A stretch of 64,000 nt of DNA, taken from Candidatus Zhuqueibacterota bacterium (GTDB lineage: Bacteria > Zhuqueibacterota > Zhuqueibacteria > Oceanimicrobiales > Oceanimicrobiaceae). The notes under the pieces are model-generated. The model saw only the letters and a program-made list of their open reading frames with translations. It was not told the DNA's origin and searched no databases. The DNA lies in the NCBI GenBank assembly GCA_029262005.1, contig JAJDAG010000191.1, forward strand, positions 1 to 64,000, written 5' to 3'. Positions 17,430 to 25,270 of the stretch are shown one piece after another (position 1 is the stretch's first letter; every line of letters starts with the position of its first letter). Position numbers and translations under genes: made by a program.

Positions 17430-18365
17430 TTACTTATTTTTGACAAACCACTCAACGGTCCTCTTGAGACCATCTTCAAACTTAACTTTTGGTGCAAACT
17501 TCAAAAAATTGACTGCCCGCGAGATGTCAGCAAACGAGTCTCGCACATCTCCCGGTCGAGGCTCAGCGAAGATTGGGTTCAAGTCCTTGCCCAAAATGCG
17601 ATTTAAAATAATCACCATATCCTGAACAGAAATTCGATCTCCACAGGCACAATTGAAAATCCGCTCTTCAGGCAAGTTTTCAATTTCGCATGCCTGCAGA
17701 TTTGCCCGTACCACATTCTCTACAAAAGTAAAATCCCGTGTTTGCTTGCCGTCGCCATAAATCGTCACACGTCGATTTTTTCCCATAGTGGCGATGAATT
17801 TGGGAATGACTGCTGAATACTGCGAATTTGGATCCTGCCTGGGTCCAAAAATATTGAAGTACCGGAGTATGACAGTCTCCAGGTCGTAAAGTTCGTTAAA
17901 CACGGAGCAGTACACTTCACCTGCCAATTTTGATATTGCATACGGGCTCATTGGTCTGGGCCGCATGTCTTCATGCTTGGGCATCCTGGGGTCATTTCCG
18001 TAAACCGATGAAGATGAGGCAAAGACAACGCGACGCGTGCCACGATCCCGAGCCGCAATGAGAATGTTTAAGGTACCGGTAATGTTCACTTCATTTGTTG
18101 TGATGGGATCAGCGATACTGCGTGGCACTGATGGCAGTGCAGCCTGGTGAATGATGTAATCGACTTCATCCACAGCACGATAGACAGTGCTTAATGAGCG
18201 AATATCTCCCTCGATCAACTCAATATCATTGTCAAAATCTTGAATATTCTCGCGACGTCCGGTAGAGAAATTATCCAGAACCCGGACTTCATGTCCTGCG
18301 TTCAGCAACTCTGAAACAATGTTTGAGCCAATGAATCCGGCGCCACCTGTGATCAAATATCTCAT
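17430..18365 (-). CDS. UDP-sugar 4-epimerase, WbpP/GalE-like extended SDR
   Basis: This 311-residue SDR begins with the Rossmann motif TGGAGFIGSNI near 7-17. The segment LDNFSTGRRENI, then HQAALPSVPRSI near 82-93, resembles the WbpP/TviC group of UDP-GlcNAc or UDP-glucose C4 epimerases. ASSSSVYG and YAISK supply the catalytic Ser/Tyr/Lys, and RYFNIFGPRQ is the sugar-binding turn. It would supply UDP-GalNAc or UDP-Gal for the repeat unit. AAGGTG precedes the ATG. A UDP-glucuronate decarboxylase or epimerase is the main alternative. Confidence 0.87.
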   Translation of the reverse strand: MRYLITGGAGFIGSNIVSELLNAGHEVRVLDNFSTGRRENIQDFDNDIELIEGDIRSLSTVYRAVDEVDYIIHQAALPSVPRSIADPITTNEVNITGTLNILIAARDRGTRRVVFASSSSVYGNDPRMPKHEDMRPRPMSPYAISKLAGEVYCSVFNELYDLETVILRYFNIFGPRQDPNSQYSAVIPKFIATMGKNRRVTIYGDGKQTRDFTFVENVVRANLQACEIENLPEERIFNCACGDRISVQDMVIILNRILGKDLNPIFAEPRPGDVRDSFADISRAVNFLKFAPKVKFEDGLKRTVEWFVKNK

Positions 18366-18388
18366 GTATTCACCTTGCTCTGTTAAGT

Positions 18389-18730
18389 CTATTCATCTTG
18401 CTTTTGCAGATTAACCAAATGGTCAAGTTCTTCGGAATTGTCTCCAAACGTGGCTTTTGCAGAATTCCGGATGCGCTTTGTCAAGTCCCACAATTCACTT
18501 AAGTAGACATTGCGCTGCATTATTGCCTTCGCCCGTTCTTCCTTGAGTATTTCAGCTCGCTCAACTTGCCGTTGTGCCTGAGCGAGTTTTTGCAGAAATT
18601 TTTCCATACTCAAGTTCGGTACGGCCAGTCTGTCCCCGACTTCCCTCCACCCATACTTCACAGTCAGAGCTTGCTCAAGAGTGTCCCTGGGGAAACTCAA
18701 AACCTTGTCGATGTTTTTGGTAGAGTTCAT
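18389..18730 (-). CDS. Small uncharacterised helical protein at the head of the EPS operon
   Basis: I do not recognise this 113-residue protein. It is soluble and strongly helical: the middle (about 35-85) is a charged, glutamine/glutamate/arginine-rich run that could form a coiled coil. It ends KATFGDNSEELDHL. A FGDNSEEL-type ending suggests a small conserved family, but I cannot name it. I choose the ATG at 18730; the open frame extends to a TTG at 18802 with no clear ribosome site. As first gene before the epimerase and antiterminator it may be regulatory, which is only inference. Confidence 0.6.
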   Translation of the reverse strand: MNSTKNIDKVLSFPRDTLEQALTVKYGWREVGDRLAVPNLSMEKFLQKLAQAQRQVERAEILKEERAKAIMQRNVYLSELWDLTKRIRNSAKATFGDNSEELDHLVNLQKQDE

Positions 18731-19185
18731 AAGCACCAGCCTAATATCTTTTGTTAATCTATCCTTTGTCTGATTGCCACAACTATCGAGGCCGCAAAGC
18801 AAAAGCTAAAATGAAACCGCACATTCTTAATTATTGTGACACAACATTAATTTTTGCTTCATTCAGCATTTGTAAAAGGCCCACACTCTATTGCCTTGGC
18901 AGACAACAGTGTACTTAAGCCGACAGAATAAAATCTGTCCAAACCCGGGACAGAAAAATATCAATAGACTGAAGAAAGGCAAGACTTGTGATGTTTATTT
19001 CATAGACAAGGCTTTGTCCTAGCAATAGTTAATTGCCAGACATAAACACCAAAGAAATAACCTGTTGGGGATGTCGTAAAAGTGTAGATTCGAAATGGGT
19101 GGGTAAATCTGTTGCAACGCAGGTGAAAGAGGTGTGATTTTTTCCCCCTTTCCGTGACAATTGACGCTAAGTTGTTTTTATTAAA
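18731..19185. other. 455-bp noncoding gap between the PTS operon and the EPS operon
   Basis: No gene is supported on either strand. The gap must hold the end of the upstream housekeeping transcript and probably the promoter and leader of the EPS operon. I found two overlapping inverted repeats near 18922-18953 and a small GACAA/TTGTC palindrome near 19013. No convincing -35/-10 pair could be assigned by eye. Confidence 0.6.
18922..18953 (-). promoter_or_regulatory. Two overlapping inverted repeats sharing one arm
   Basis: On the plus strand GACAGA (18922-18927) pairs with TCTGTC (18934-18939). The same arm, CTGTCC (18935-18940), also pairs with GGACAG (18948-18953). The two hairpins cannot form together. 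The minus-strand copy of the second hairpin is followed by ATTTTATT, a weak terminator-like tract. It may be a terminator for the PTS genes, a switchable leader, or a protein-binding site; sequence alone does not decide. Confidence 0.4.
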
Positions 19186-19665
19186 TCAGTTAAGACCGAG
19201 CACTATGCCGATATTGATAGGTTTGCACGCGGGTAGATCTTTGCCCTCCAATTGAATATTATGCTCAACCAGAAAACGGAAATCCTCGAGATCTGCATCA
19301 TTTATATAAATATAATTCGCAATTTTCCGTTTGCCCGTTTCATAATGCATGCCGCCAACAACCACTCTGTCAAAACTCGCACCGCGGCGTACGAGTTCAA
19401 CCAGCACATGTGGTGAACTTACAATTAAAAAGAGCTTTTCCCTTTTACAGGCTTGATCGTTAAGTAATTCGATGGTCTTTTCAATGGTACAGATTGAGGT
19501 TGCATAATCCTGTGAAGCATCCTGATAGAGTTCACACTCCCACTCACTTTCGGCGATCTCATTATCACACAAAATGAGGCGGTCCGGCTTAAGATGTGGA
19601 CACCACCCCACTACAACCTGCCCATGAATAAACCTGTCGTCAATCCTTATCATTTCTAACGCCAT
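19186..19665 (-). CDS. PTS mannose/sorbose-family EIIB component
   Basis: The 159-residue protein has the family signature RIDDRFIHGQV at 7-17, with the phospho-accepting histidine near 14. A VVGGMHYETGKRK loop lies near 111-123. In a complete PTS this domain takes phosphate from EIIA and passes it to the sugar during transport by EIIC/EIID. Neither EIIC nor EIID follows: the next gene downstream is the EPS operon, 455 bp away. With hprK just upstream, a regulatory rather than transport role is the likely reading. GGAG precedes the ATG. Confidence 0.88.
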   Translation of the reverse strand: MALEMIRIDDRFIHGQVVVGWCPHLKPDRLILCDNEIAESEWECELYQDASQDYATSICTIEKTIELLNDQACKREKLFLIVSSPHVLVELVRRGASFDRVVVGGMHYETGKRKIANYIYINDADLEDFRFLVEHNIQLEGKDLPACKPINIGIVLGLN

Positions 19666-19677
19666 AGAATTCTCCGT

Positions 19678-20064
19678 TTACGGCCGAAAAGAAGTGATAC
19701 CGCGAATGCTGTCAGCGACCATTACTTTGGCTAGTTCGTCAAATGAAAGTTTGTCTTTCTTTGTGATGAATGCAAGGAGCATTGACAAGTTAAGACCTGA
19801 AATAACCTTTACATTATCATATTCTCTGGCAATCCGCGTGGCGGCATTCCAGAAACTACCACCACGCAAACTGACCAAAATAATTAAGCCATCATGGAGA
19901 CTTTTTGACTCAGTAAGTTGAATTATGTTTGAGTGAAGCTGCTTTGGCGACACGTCATCACTTGACAATGTGAAGACCTGCTCGCACACACCGGCAATTC
20001 GCTGACTTGCTTCCACAACTGCCTGTGCAACAGTCCCATGGCTAATAACGAGACAACCTACCAT
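19678..20064 (-). CDS. PTS mannose-family EIIA component with altered active-site loop
   Basis: The 128-residue protein has the EIIA-Man start GCLVISHGTVAQAV, with the phosphorylatable histidine near residue 9. The loop that is usually LxDxxGGSPxN reads LVSLRGGSFWNAA here. The aspartate that contacts the active histidine in E. coli ManX (Asp67) is therefore replaced by serine. I choose ATG 20064, one base after the hprK stop; a TTG three codons earlier is weaker. The change could weaken phosphotransfer or shift the protein toward regulation. Confidence 0.87.
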   Translation of the reverse strand: MVGCLVISHGTVAQAVVEASQRIAGVCEQVFTLSSDDVSPKQLHSNIIQLTESKSLHDGLIILVSLRGGSFWNAATRIAREYDNVKVISGLNLSMLLAFITKKDKLSFDELAKVMVADSIRGITSFRP

Positions 20065-20065
20065 A

Positions 20066-21046
20066 TTACTCAAAGTCTTTGTCTAAATAATCATCTAAAT
20101 ACGAAGCTGCCTTGGCCTTGGCACCCATAGTCTCGATCAGTCTTTCGTTGAACCGCTCAGCCGGGTTGATGCCATCGATTTTCAGCAATTGCTGCAGCGC
20201 GATAACTTCGGCGATAACGGTAATATTCTTGCCCGGGAAAATGGGCAATTTGACCTGAGGCAGTTCCACACCCAGTATTGAAGTAATGATCTCTTCAAGG
20301 CCAATCCGCTCATAGTTTTCACTGTCATCCCACTCCTCAAGCAGGACTTCAACCTCAACACGTTTTTGCTGGCGAGTGGAGCGTATCCCAAACACACTTT
20401 GAATATCAACAATTCCGACGCCCCGAATTTCCATATGATGCTTTAACATTTCGCTCGCCGTACCGATGAGCACACCTTCTGCCTTGCGAGATATTTGAAC
20501 AATATCATCGCTCACCAGACGGTGCCCTCGTTCAACAAGGTCCAAGGCGATTTCACTCTTGCCAATGCCGCTATGTCCGGTGAACAATATGCCAATTCCG
20601 TACACATCTACCAGGGAACCATGTATTGTGACACTGGGTGCAAAAAAATCATCGAGATAGTCACTAAGAAGATGCATCAAACGAGTGGTCTCAAACGGTG
20701 ATTTAAATATAGAAATCTTCCTCTTTTGAGAGATATCTATGAATTCATAGGGGAGATCGTTGTTTTCAGTCACGATGACGCAGGGAATAGGGAATGAAAG
20801 CAGTGTTTCAATTGCTTTTTGCCTTTTCGCCTTGGGTAGTTTCTTCAGGTACGCATTCTCTGTGTTGCCGATAATTTGCACACGTTGATGGGTGAACACA
20901 TCAACAAAGCCTGTCAGGGCGAGCCCTGGTCGATGCAGGTTGGGTTCATCGATCAGGCATTTAAAACTACCGCTGTCGGTGACCAGCTCGAGTTTCAAGT
21001 CAGCATTGGTATCCTTAAAAAGCCGCTCAACAGTTAAGTTGTTCAT
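20066..21046 (-). CDS. hprK: HPr kinase/phosphorylase
   Basis: The 326-residue protein has the HprK N-terminal domain and a kinase domain. The P-loop GHSGIGKSE is near 157-165, followed by the RGHRLVSDDIV strand, and MEIRGVGIVD near 208 is the family signature. HprK phosphorylates and dephosphorylates Ser46 of HPr or a relative in response to metabolic state. In Gram-negative bacteria it is often linked to hpf and mannose-type EIIA, as here. It overlaps hpf by 4 bp (ATGA). HPr itself is not in the window. Confidence 0.94.
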   Translation of the reverse strand: MNNLTVERLFKDTNADLKLELVTDSGSFKCLIDEPNLHRPGLALTGFVDVFTHQRVQIIGNTENAYLKKLPKAKRQKAIETLLSFPIPCVIVTENNDLPYEFIDISQKRKISIFKSPFETTRLMHLLSDYLDDFFAPSVTIHGSLVDVYGIGILFTGHSGIGKSEIALDLVERGHRLVSDDIVQISRKAEGVLIGTASEMLKHHMEIRGVGIVDIQSVFGIRSTRQQKRVEVEVLLEEWDDSENYERIGLEEIITSILGVELPQVKLPIFPGKNITVIAEVIALQQLLKIDGINPAERFNERLIETMGAKAKAASYLDDYLDKDFE

Positions 21047-21378
21047 TCTTCCGATTCATCAGATATATTGACAATCTCAACCTGTGCATGACTATGATCA
21101 CGACGCTTCTCTTTGTATTTCTTTAACTGGCGTTCCATTTTGTCCACGCCTAGCTCAATGCTCTTGAGCATATCCTCAGACTTCTCAACCACGCGCAAAT
21201 GCTTGTCAAACACATTAATCGATATTTCCGCAACTTTGACCATCTTTTGATACTCGAGTAGTACATCACAATCAAGAATGCCATCGTAGTATTTCTCAAG
21301 CTTCTTAACCTTTTTCTCAACGAATCCCTTTACATTATCTGAAGCTTTAAAATGACGGGCTGTGATATTTATTCGCAT
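21043..21378 (-). CDS. hpf: Short-form ribosome hibernation promoting factor
   Basis: The 111-residue protein begins MRINITARHFKASD and has the KLEKYYDGILDCDVLL strand and the VDKMERQLKKYKEKRRD helix of short HPF/YfiA proteins. It lacks the C-terminal dimerisation domain of long HPF. It binds the 30S decoding region to inactivate ribosomes in stationary phase. It lies directly upstream of hprK in the same transcript, 39 bp after xerC. A C-terminal acidic tail ends in SDESEE. Confidence 0.92.
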   Translation of the reverse strand: MRINITARHFKASDNVKGFVEKKVKKLEKYYDGILDCDVLLEYQKMVKVAEISINVFDKHLRVVEKSEDMLKSIELGVDKMERQLKKYKEKRRDHSHAQVEIVNISDESEE

Positions 21379-21417
21379 TGGTAACCTCCATGCCAGATAA
21401 GAAATTAGGACTAGTAG

Positions 21418-22356
21418 TTAGTGTTTTTCGCTTACGTTCTGTATCTTTTCCGCCCGTGGGTGTGCGCGGTCATAGACTTGTTTCAAGCGCTCGGCCGTCA
21501 AATGTGTATAAACCTGAGTTGTTGACAAACTTTCATGGCCCAACAACTCTTTAACTGCGAGCAAATCAGCGCCCTCCTCAAGCAGGTGCGTTGCAAAAGA
21601 ATGGCGCAACATATGTGGATAAGCATGAGAATTATCAGACACCAATTTTAGTAATTTTTTTACGCGGTAGTAAACTTGACTAGAAGTGAGCCTGCCACCC
21701 TTTGGATTCAAAAAGAGTGCTTTTTGCGAGCGCCCTTTCACCACTGCTACGACACGCATTCGTTCATCAAGAAAATTTTTCAAGATTGCATTGAACTTCT
21801 TACCAAGTGGTACCACTCGTTGCTTTGTTCCTTTTCCCAAAACCCGGATAGTTCCATTGTATAAATCGACATCATCGATGTTTAGATTAACCAATTCATT
21901 CCGTCTTAGCCCCGTACAATAAAACATATCGAGGATAACACCACTCTGCAATCCATCAAATGTGGTGGTGTCTGCAAGGGAGATCGCGCTCATAATTGAC
22001 TCATAAGAAAAAAAATGAGGTAGCTTGCTCTCTGCTTTGAGGAAAAAGGCACTTTCTGCCGGATTAAGGTCGAGTAGTTCCCGCGCAGACGTGAATTTAA
22101 AAAACGAGCGAAAACAAGCGAGTTTGCGATTCACTGAAGATGCTGTCAACCCGGAGTTCATCAGAAAAGAAAGATAAGATCGTAATGTTAACCGATCCAG
22201 CTGTTTATGATTATTGGCTTTAAGATATTGGACCAGAAGCGAGAGATCTGTCCGGTACGATTTAATCGTCAATGGGGAAGCATTGCGTTCGACACGCAAG
22301 TGTTGCAGGAAAGAATCACAATGCGATTCTATGAAACTAACCGTAGGCAACTTCAC
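21418..22356 (-). CDS. xerC: Tyrosine recombinase, XerC/XerD family
   Basis: The protein (312 residues from the GTG at 22356) has an N-terminal SAM-like core-binding domain with SPLTIKSYRTDLS. The catalytic residues are intact: Arg in GLRRNEL near 150, Lys in LGKGTKQR, HMLRHSF near 250, GHESL near 272 and Tyr in VYTHL near 283. It probably resolves chromosome dimers at dif. AGGA lies before the GTG; a longer frame reading into topA is not supported. It overlaps the topA end by about 20 bp. The smg-topA-xerC order is common in bacteria. Confidence 0.9.
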   Translation of the reverse strand: MKLPTVSFIESHCDSFLQHLRVERNASPLTIKSYRTDLSLLVQYLKANNHKQLDRLTLRSYLSFLMNSGLTASSVNRKLACFRSFFKFTSARELLDLNPAESAFFLKAESKLPHFFSYESIMSAISLADTTTFDGLQSGVILDMFYCTGLRRNELVNLNIDDVDLYNGTIRVLGKGTKQRVVPLGKKFNAILKNFLDERMRVVAVVKGRSQKALFLNPKGGRLTSSQVYYRVKKLLKLVSDNSHAYPHMLRHSFATHLLEEGADLLAVKELLGHESLSTTQVYTHLTAERLKQVYDRAHPRAEKIQNVSEKH

Positions 22357-24589
22357 GATAAGAGTCCTTGTCTTCCTTTGCAATTTGTGACTTACAAGAC
22401 GGACAAGAATAAAATTCTCCCTTGGCCTGAGTGGAGCGTAACTCCATATAAGTACTGCCGCAGGTAGGGCATGGTATGTTAACAGGCCTGTTCCAGCTAG
22501 CAAATTTGCAATCCGGGTACTTGCCGCAACCAAAGAACACTTTGCCCTTTTTAGATGTTTTTTCAACGAGACTGCCGTCGCAGCCTTCGTTTGGACACTT
22601 CACGCCGATTGATATCGGTTTCGTACTCTTGCATTCCGGATAACCGGAACAAGCAAGGAACCGTCCGAAACGTCCATGCTTTATTGTCATTTGCCGGCCA
22701 CAATTATCACACTTTTCATCCACCATCTCGGGTTCTTCAAGTGGTTGCGTATACTTACAATCCGGGTAGCCGGAACAGGCCATAAATTTTCCATTTCTGC
22801 CCCACCGGATAATGAGTTCCTTGCCACATTCCCGACACTTTTCACTGGTTTGTTCCTGCAAAGAACTCTTTATCTCTTGTCGCTTGGAGTCTGCATCTTC
22901 GACGGCCACTTTGAACGGCGTGTAGAATTCATTCGTAACATCAAAATAGGCCTTTTGGCCGGCCTCTATCTTATCGAGTTGAGCCTCCATGTGAGCAGTA
23001 AACTCAACGTTAAACAACTCACTAAAATTCTGCACAAGTATCTTGTTTACCGTTAGTCCTAAATCAGTTGGAACGATTTGCCGTTGCTCTTTTTCGACGT
23101 ATTTTCTTGCCAGAATTGTGCTGATGATGGTCGCATACGTGCTCGGACGACCGATATTCAAATGGTCAAGTTCTTTAATTAAGCTGCTCTCCGAAAATCG
23201 AGGGGGCGGCTTGGTGAAATGCTGCAGTGGGTTTAAGTTAAGTAGTGAAACCTTTTCGCCGACTTTTATTTTTTCCGGAACCGCCATGTTCTGCGTGTCT
23301 CCAGCCTTCTTTTCCTCAGCAGTGTCTTCATATATTTGCAGAAACCCGCGAAACACAATGATACTGCCCGTAGTGCGAAAAAGATAGGCCTCGCCTGCCA
23401 TAATATCGATTGCAGTCTGATCGACTTTAGCAGATTCCATTTGACATGCAATGAATCGGTTCCAGATCAATTCGTAAAGCTTGAACTGTTCAGGAGTAAG
23501 GTAACGCCGAATTTTTTTAGGCTCATGCTGCAGTGAAGTCGGACGAATTGCTTCATGCGCATCCTGAGCAGCGGATTTCACTTTGTAACGTTTTGGCGAC
23601 TTGGGTAAATATTCATTGCCATAGTTAACAACAATATACTCCCTCGCCGCCTGCAATGCATCGTCGGAAATACGGGTGGAATCCGTACGCATATAAGTGA
23701 TAAGCCCGACACTGCCGTCGCCACCAAGCTCAATACCCTCATAAAGCTTTTGCGCAATCATCATGATTCGTTTCGAGGTGTAGCCCAGTCGATTAGAAGC
23801 CGCCTGTTGAAGCGTACTTGTGGTAAACGGGGGAGAAGGATTGCGCTTAACCTGCTTTTTCTTGATGTCAACAACTTTGAAAATCTGTTTTTTGATATCC
23901 GCACAGATCTCGTTTGTCGTTTTATTGTCGGGCAGCTCTGTTGGTTTCTTGTTTATTTTGATAAGCTTTGACAGGAATGGCTCCGTAAGCTTCCCTTGCA
24001 GCTCGGCGGTTATCGACCAGTATTCTTTTGCCTCAAACAGATCGATTTCGCCCTCTCGCTCACAAATCAGGCGCAGGGCAACGGATTGCACACGGCCCGC
24101 ACTAAGCCCGCGGTACACCGTTCGCCAAAGAATGGGGCTAACCTGATAACCAACGAGTCTATCGACCACACGCCTCGCTTTCTGGGCTGCTACCTTTTTC
24201 TCATCAATTTTTGTGGGGTTGGCCAGCGCATCTTTTACTGCCTTCTCGGTAATCTCATTAAACATGACCCGAAAAATCTTATCATTCTTGACTTTCATTT
24301 CCTCGGCAAGATGGTGCGCAATGGCCTCACCCTCACGATCGGGATCGGTTGCGATAAAGATTTTGTCGCTGGTCAAGGCGGATTTGCGCAGTTGGGTGAG
24401 GAGTTTTCCTTTACCGCGGATAGTTATATATTCAGGCTCGAATTTCTCTTCTATCTTGACGCCGAGTCGCTGTTTTGGTAAATCCTTCACATGGCCAATT
24501 GAGGAGAGAACCTGGAAGTCCTTTCCCAGAATTTTGCCAACAGTTTTTATCTTAGCATTTGACTCAACAATAACGAGAGATTTGGCCAT
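22337..24589 (-). CDS. topA: DNA topoisomerase I
   Basis: The 750-residue type IA enzyme relaxes negative supercoils. A Toprim domain begins MAKSLVIVESNAK and has ATDPDREGEAIA near 80. The active-site tyrosine lies in LITYMRTDS near 297. The C-terminus has four zinc-ribbon repeats: three variants of CxxCG...CSGYPDCK from about 590, and a final CPTCG...CPSC near 720. The last residues overlap the start of xerC. Length and layout are standard. Confidence 0.96.
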   Translation of the reverse strand: MAKSLVIVESNAKIKTVGKILGKDFQVLSSIGHVKDLPKQRLGVKIEEKFEPEYITIRGKGKLLTQLRKSALTSDKIFIATDPDREGEAIAHHLAEEMKVKNDKIFRVMFNEITEKAVKDALANPTKIDEKKVAAQKARRVVDRLVGYQVSPILWRTVYRGLSAGRVQSVALRLICEREGEIDLFEAKEYWSITAELQGKLTEPFLSKLIKINKKPTELPDNKTTNEICADIKKQIFKVVDIKKKQVKRNPSPPFTTSTLQQAASNRLGYTSKRIMMIAQKLYEGIELGGDGSVGLITYMRTDSTRISDDALQAAREYIVVNYGNEYLPKSPKRYKVKSAAQDAHEAIRPTSLQHEPKKIRRYLTPEQFKLYELIWNRFIACQMESAKVDQTAIDIMAGEAYLFRTTGSIIVFRGFLQIYEDTAEEKKAGDTQNMAVPEKIKVGEKVSLLNLNPLQHFTKPPPRFSESSLIKELDHLNIGRPSTYATIISTILARKYVEKEQRQIVPTDLGLTVNKILVQNFSELFNVEFTAHMEAQLDKIEAGQKAYFDVTNEFYTPFKVAVEDADSKRQEIKSSLQEQTSEKCRECGKELIIRWGRNGKFMACSGYPDCKYTQPLEEPEMVDEKCDNCGRQMTIKHGRFGRFLACSGYPECKSTKPISIGVKCPNEGCDGSLVEKTSKKGKVFFGCGKYPDCKFASWNRPVNIPCPTCGSTYMELRSTQAKGEFYSCPSCKSQIAKEDKDSYREVAYG

Positions 24590-24618
24590 ATTCGATGATG
24601 CAGTGTCCGTTGTGAGTA

Positions 24619-25086
24619 TTAGTGAACGACGGGAGTTTCGTCAAAGATGAAATGACTTCCATCAAATCCGGGCTCTGAAGAAAACAGCATTGCAGCAACA
24701 ATAGTCTTGATGTCATCAACGGCCACATTGCCGTGGCCCAGCATCATTGAGTGCTCAAGAATTTGTTCCAAATCCAACTCGTCGATAATACCTAATTCGC
24801 GAAGTTGAATCAAATATCCCTGGGCCGGAACAGTTAGCATGGCGCGTTCAATCTCATGTAAATGCCTAACAGATGAACTCATCAACGGCTGCTGCCGCTC
24901 AATCAACTCCTCCGTATCATTATTGAGACGATCCAGAAGCCATGTAAAGGCCGAGCTGATTTCACTCTGAGAATAACCCTGTTGAATCAAATTTTCAGAA
25001 AGCAAATCGAGTTTCATGGTGATGTTTTGGTTCTTTCTAATCTCACTCATGATATAAGTTAGGATTTCGACTACTCGTTCGTTCAT
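24619..25086 (-). CDS. smg: Smg family protein (DUF494)
   Basis: The 155-residue helical protein begins MNERVVEILTYIMSEIRKN and has the family's YSQSEISSAFTWLLDRL segment near 55-71 and the DLEQILEHSMM helix. Smg proteins are conserved beside dprA and topA, and their biochemical role is unsettled. It is 29 bp upstream of topA. A 184-bp gap separates it from secA. Confidence 0.85.
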   Translation of the reverse strand: MNERVVEILTYIMSEIRKNQNITMKLDLLSENLIQQGYSQSEISSAFTWLLDRLNNDTEELIERQQPLMSSSVRHLHEIERAMLTVPAQGYLIQLRELGIIDELDLEQILEHSMMLGHGNVAVDDIKTIVAAMLFSSEPGFDGSHFIFDETPVVH

Positions 25087-25270
25087 CGCCGTTCCTCTAT
25101 AGTGTAATGACCTCGTTTTTCCTCAATCCTTTGGAGGACTATCCTGAGTTCAATAATGCAACTTGAAATCAACAAAATGGAATCGTCCAAAAAATCTATC
25201 CTTAAACCGGCAGCACTGATTATTCGGCTGCTACTAAGCAATCTAAAAAAATCTCCAGAAAATGCAAGGG

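Noticed and set aside
21418-22566. XerC considered as a mobile-element integrase
   Set aside because: It is embedded between topA and hpf in a conserved housekeeping order, with no attachment repeats, tRNA or cargo genes nearby.
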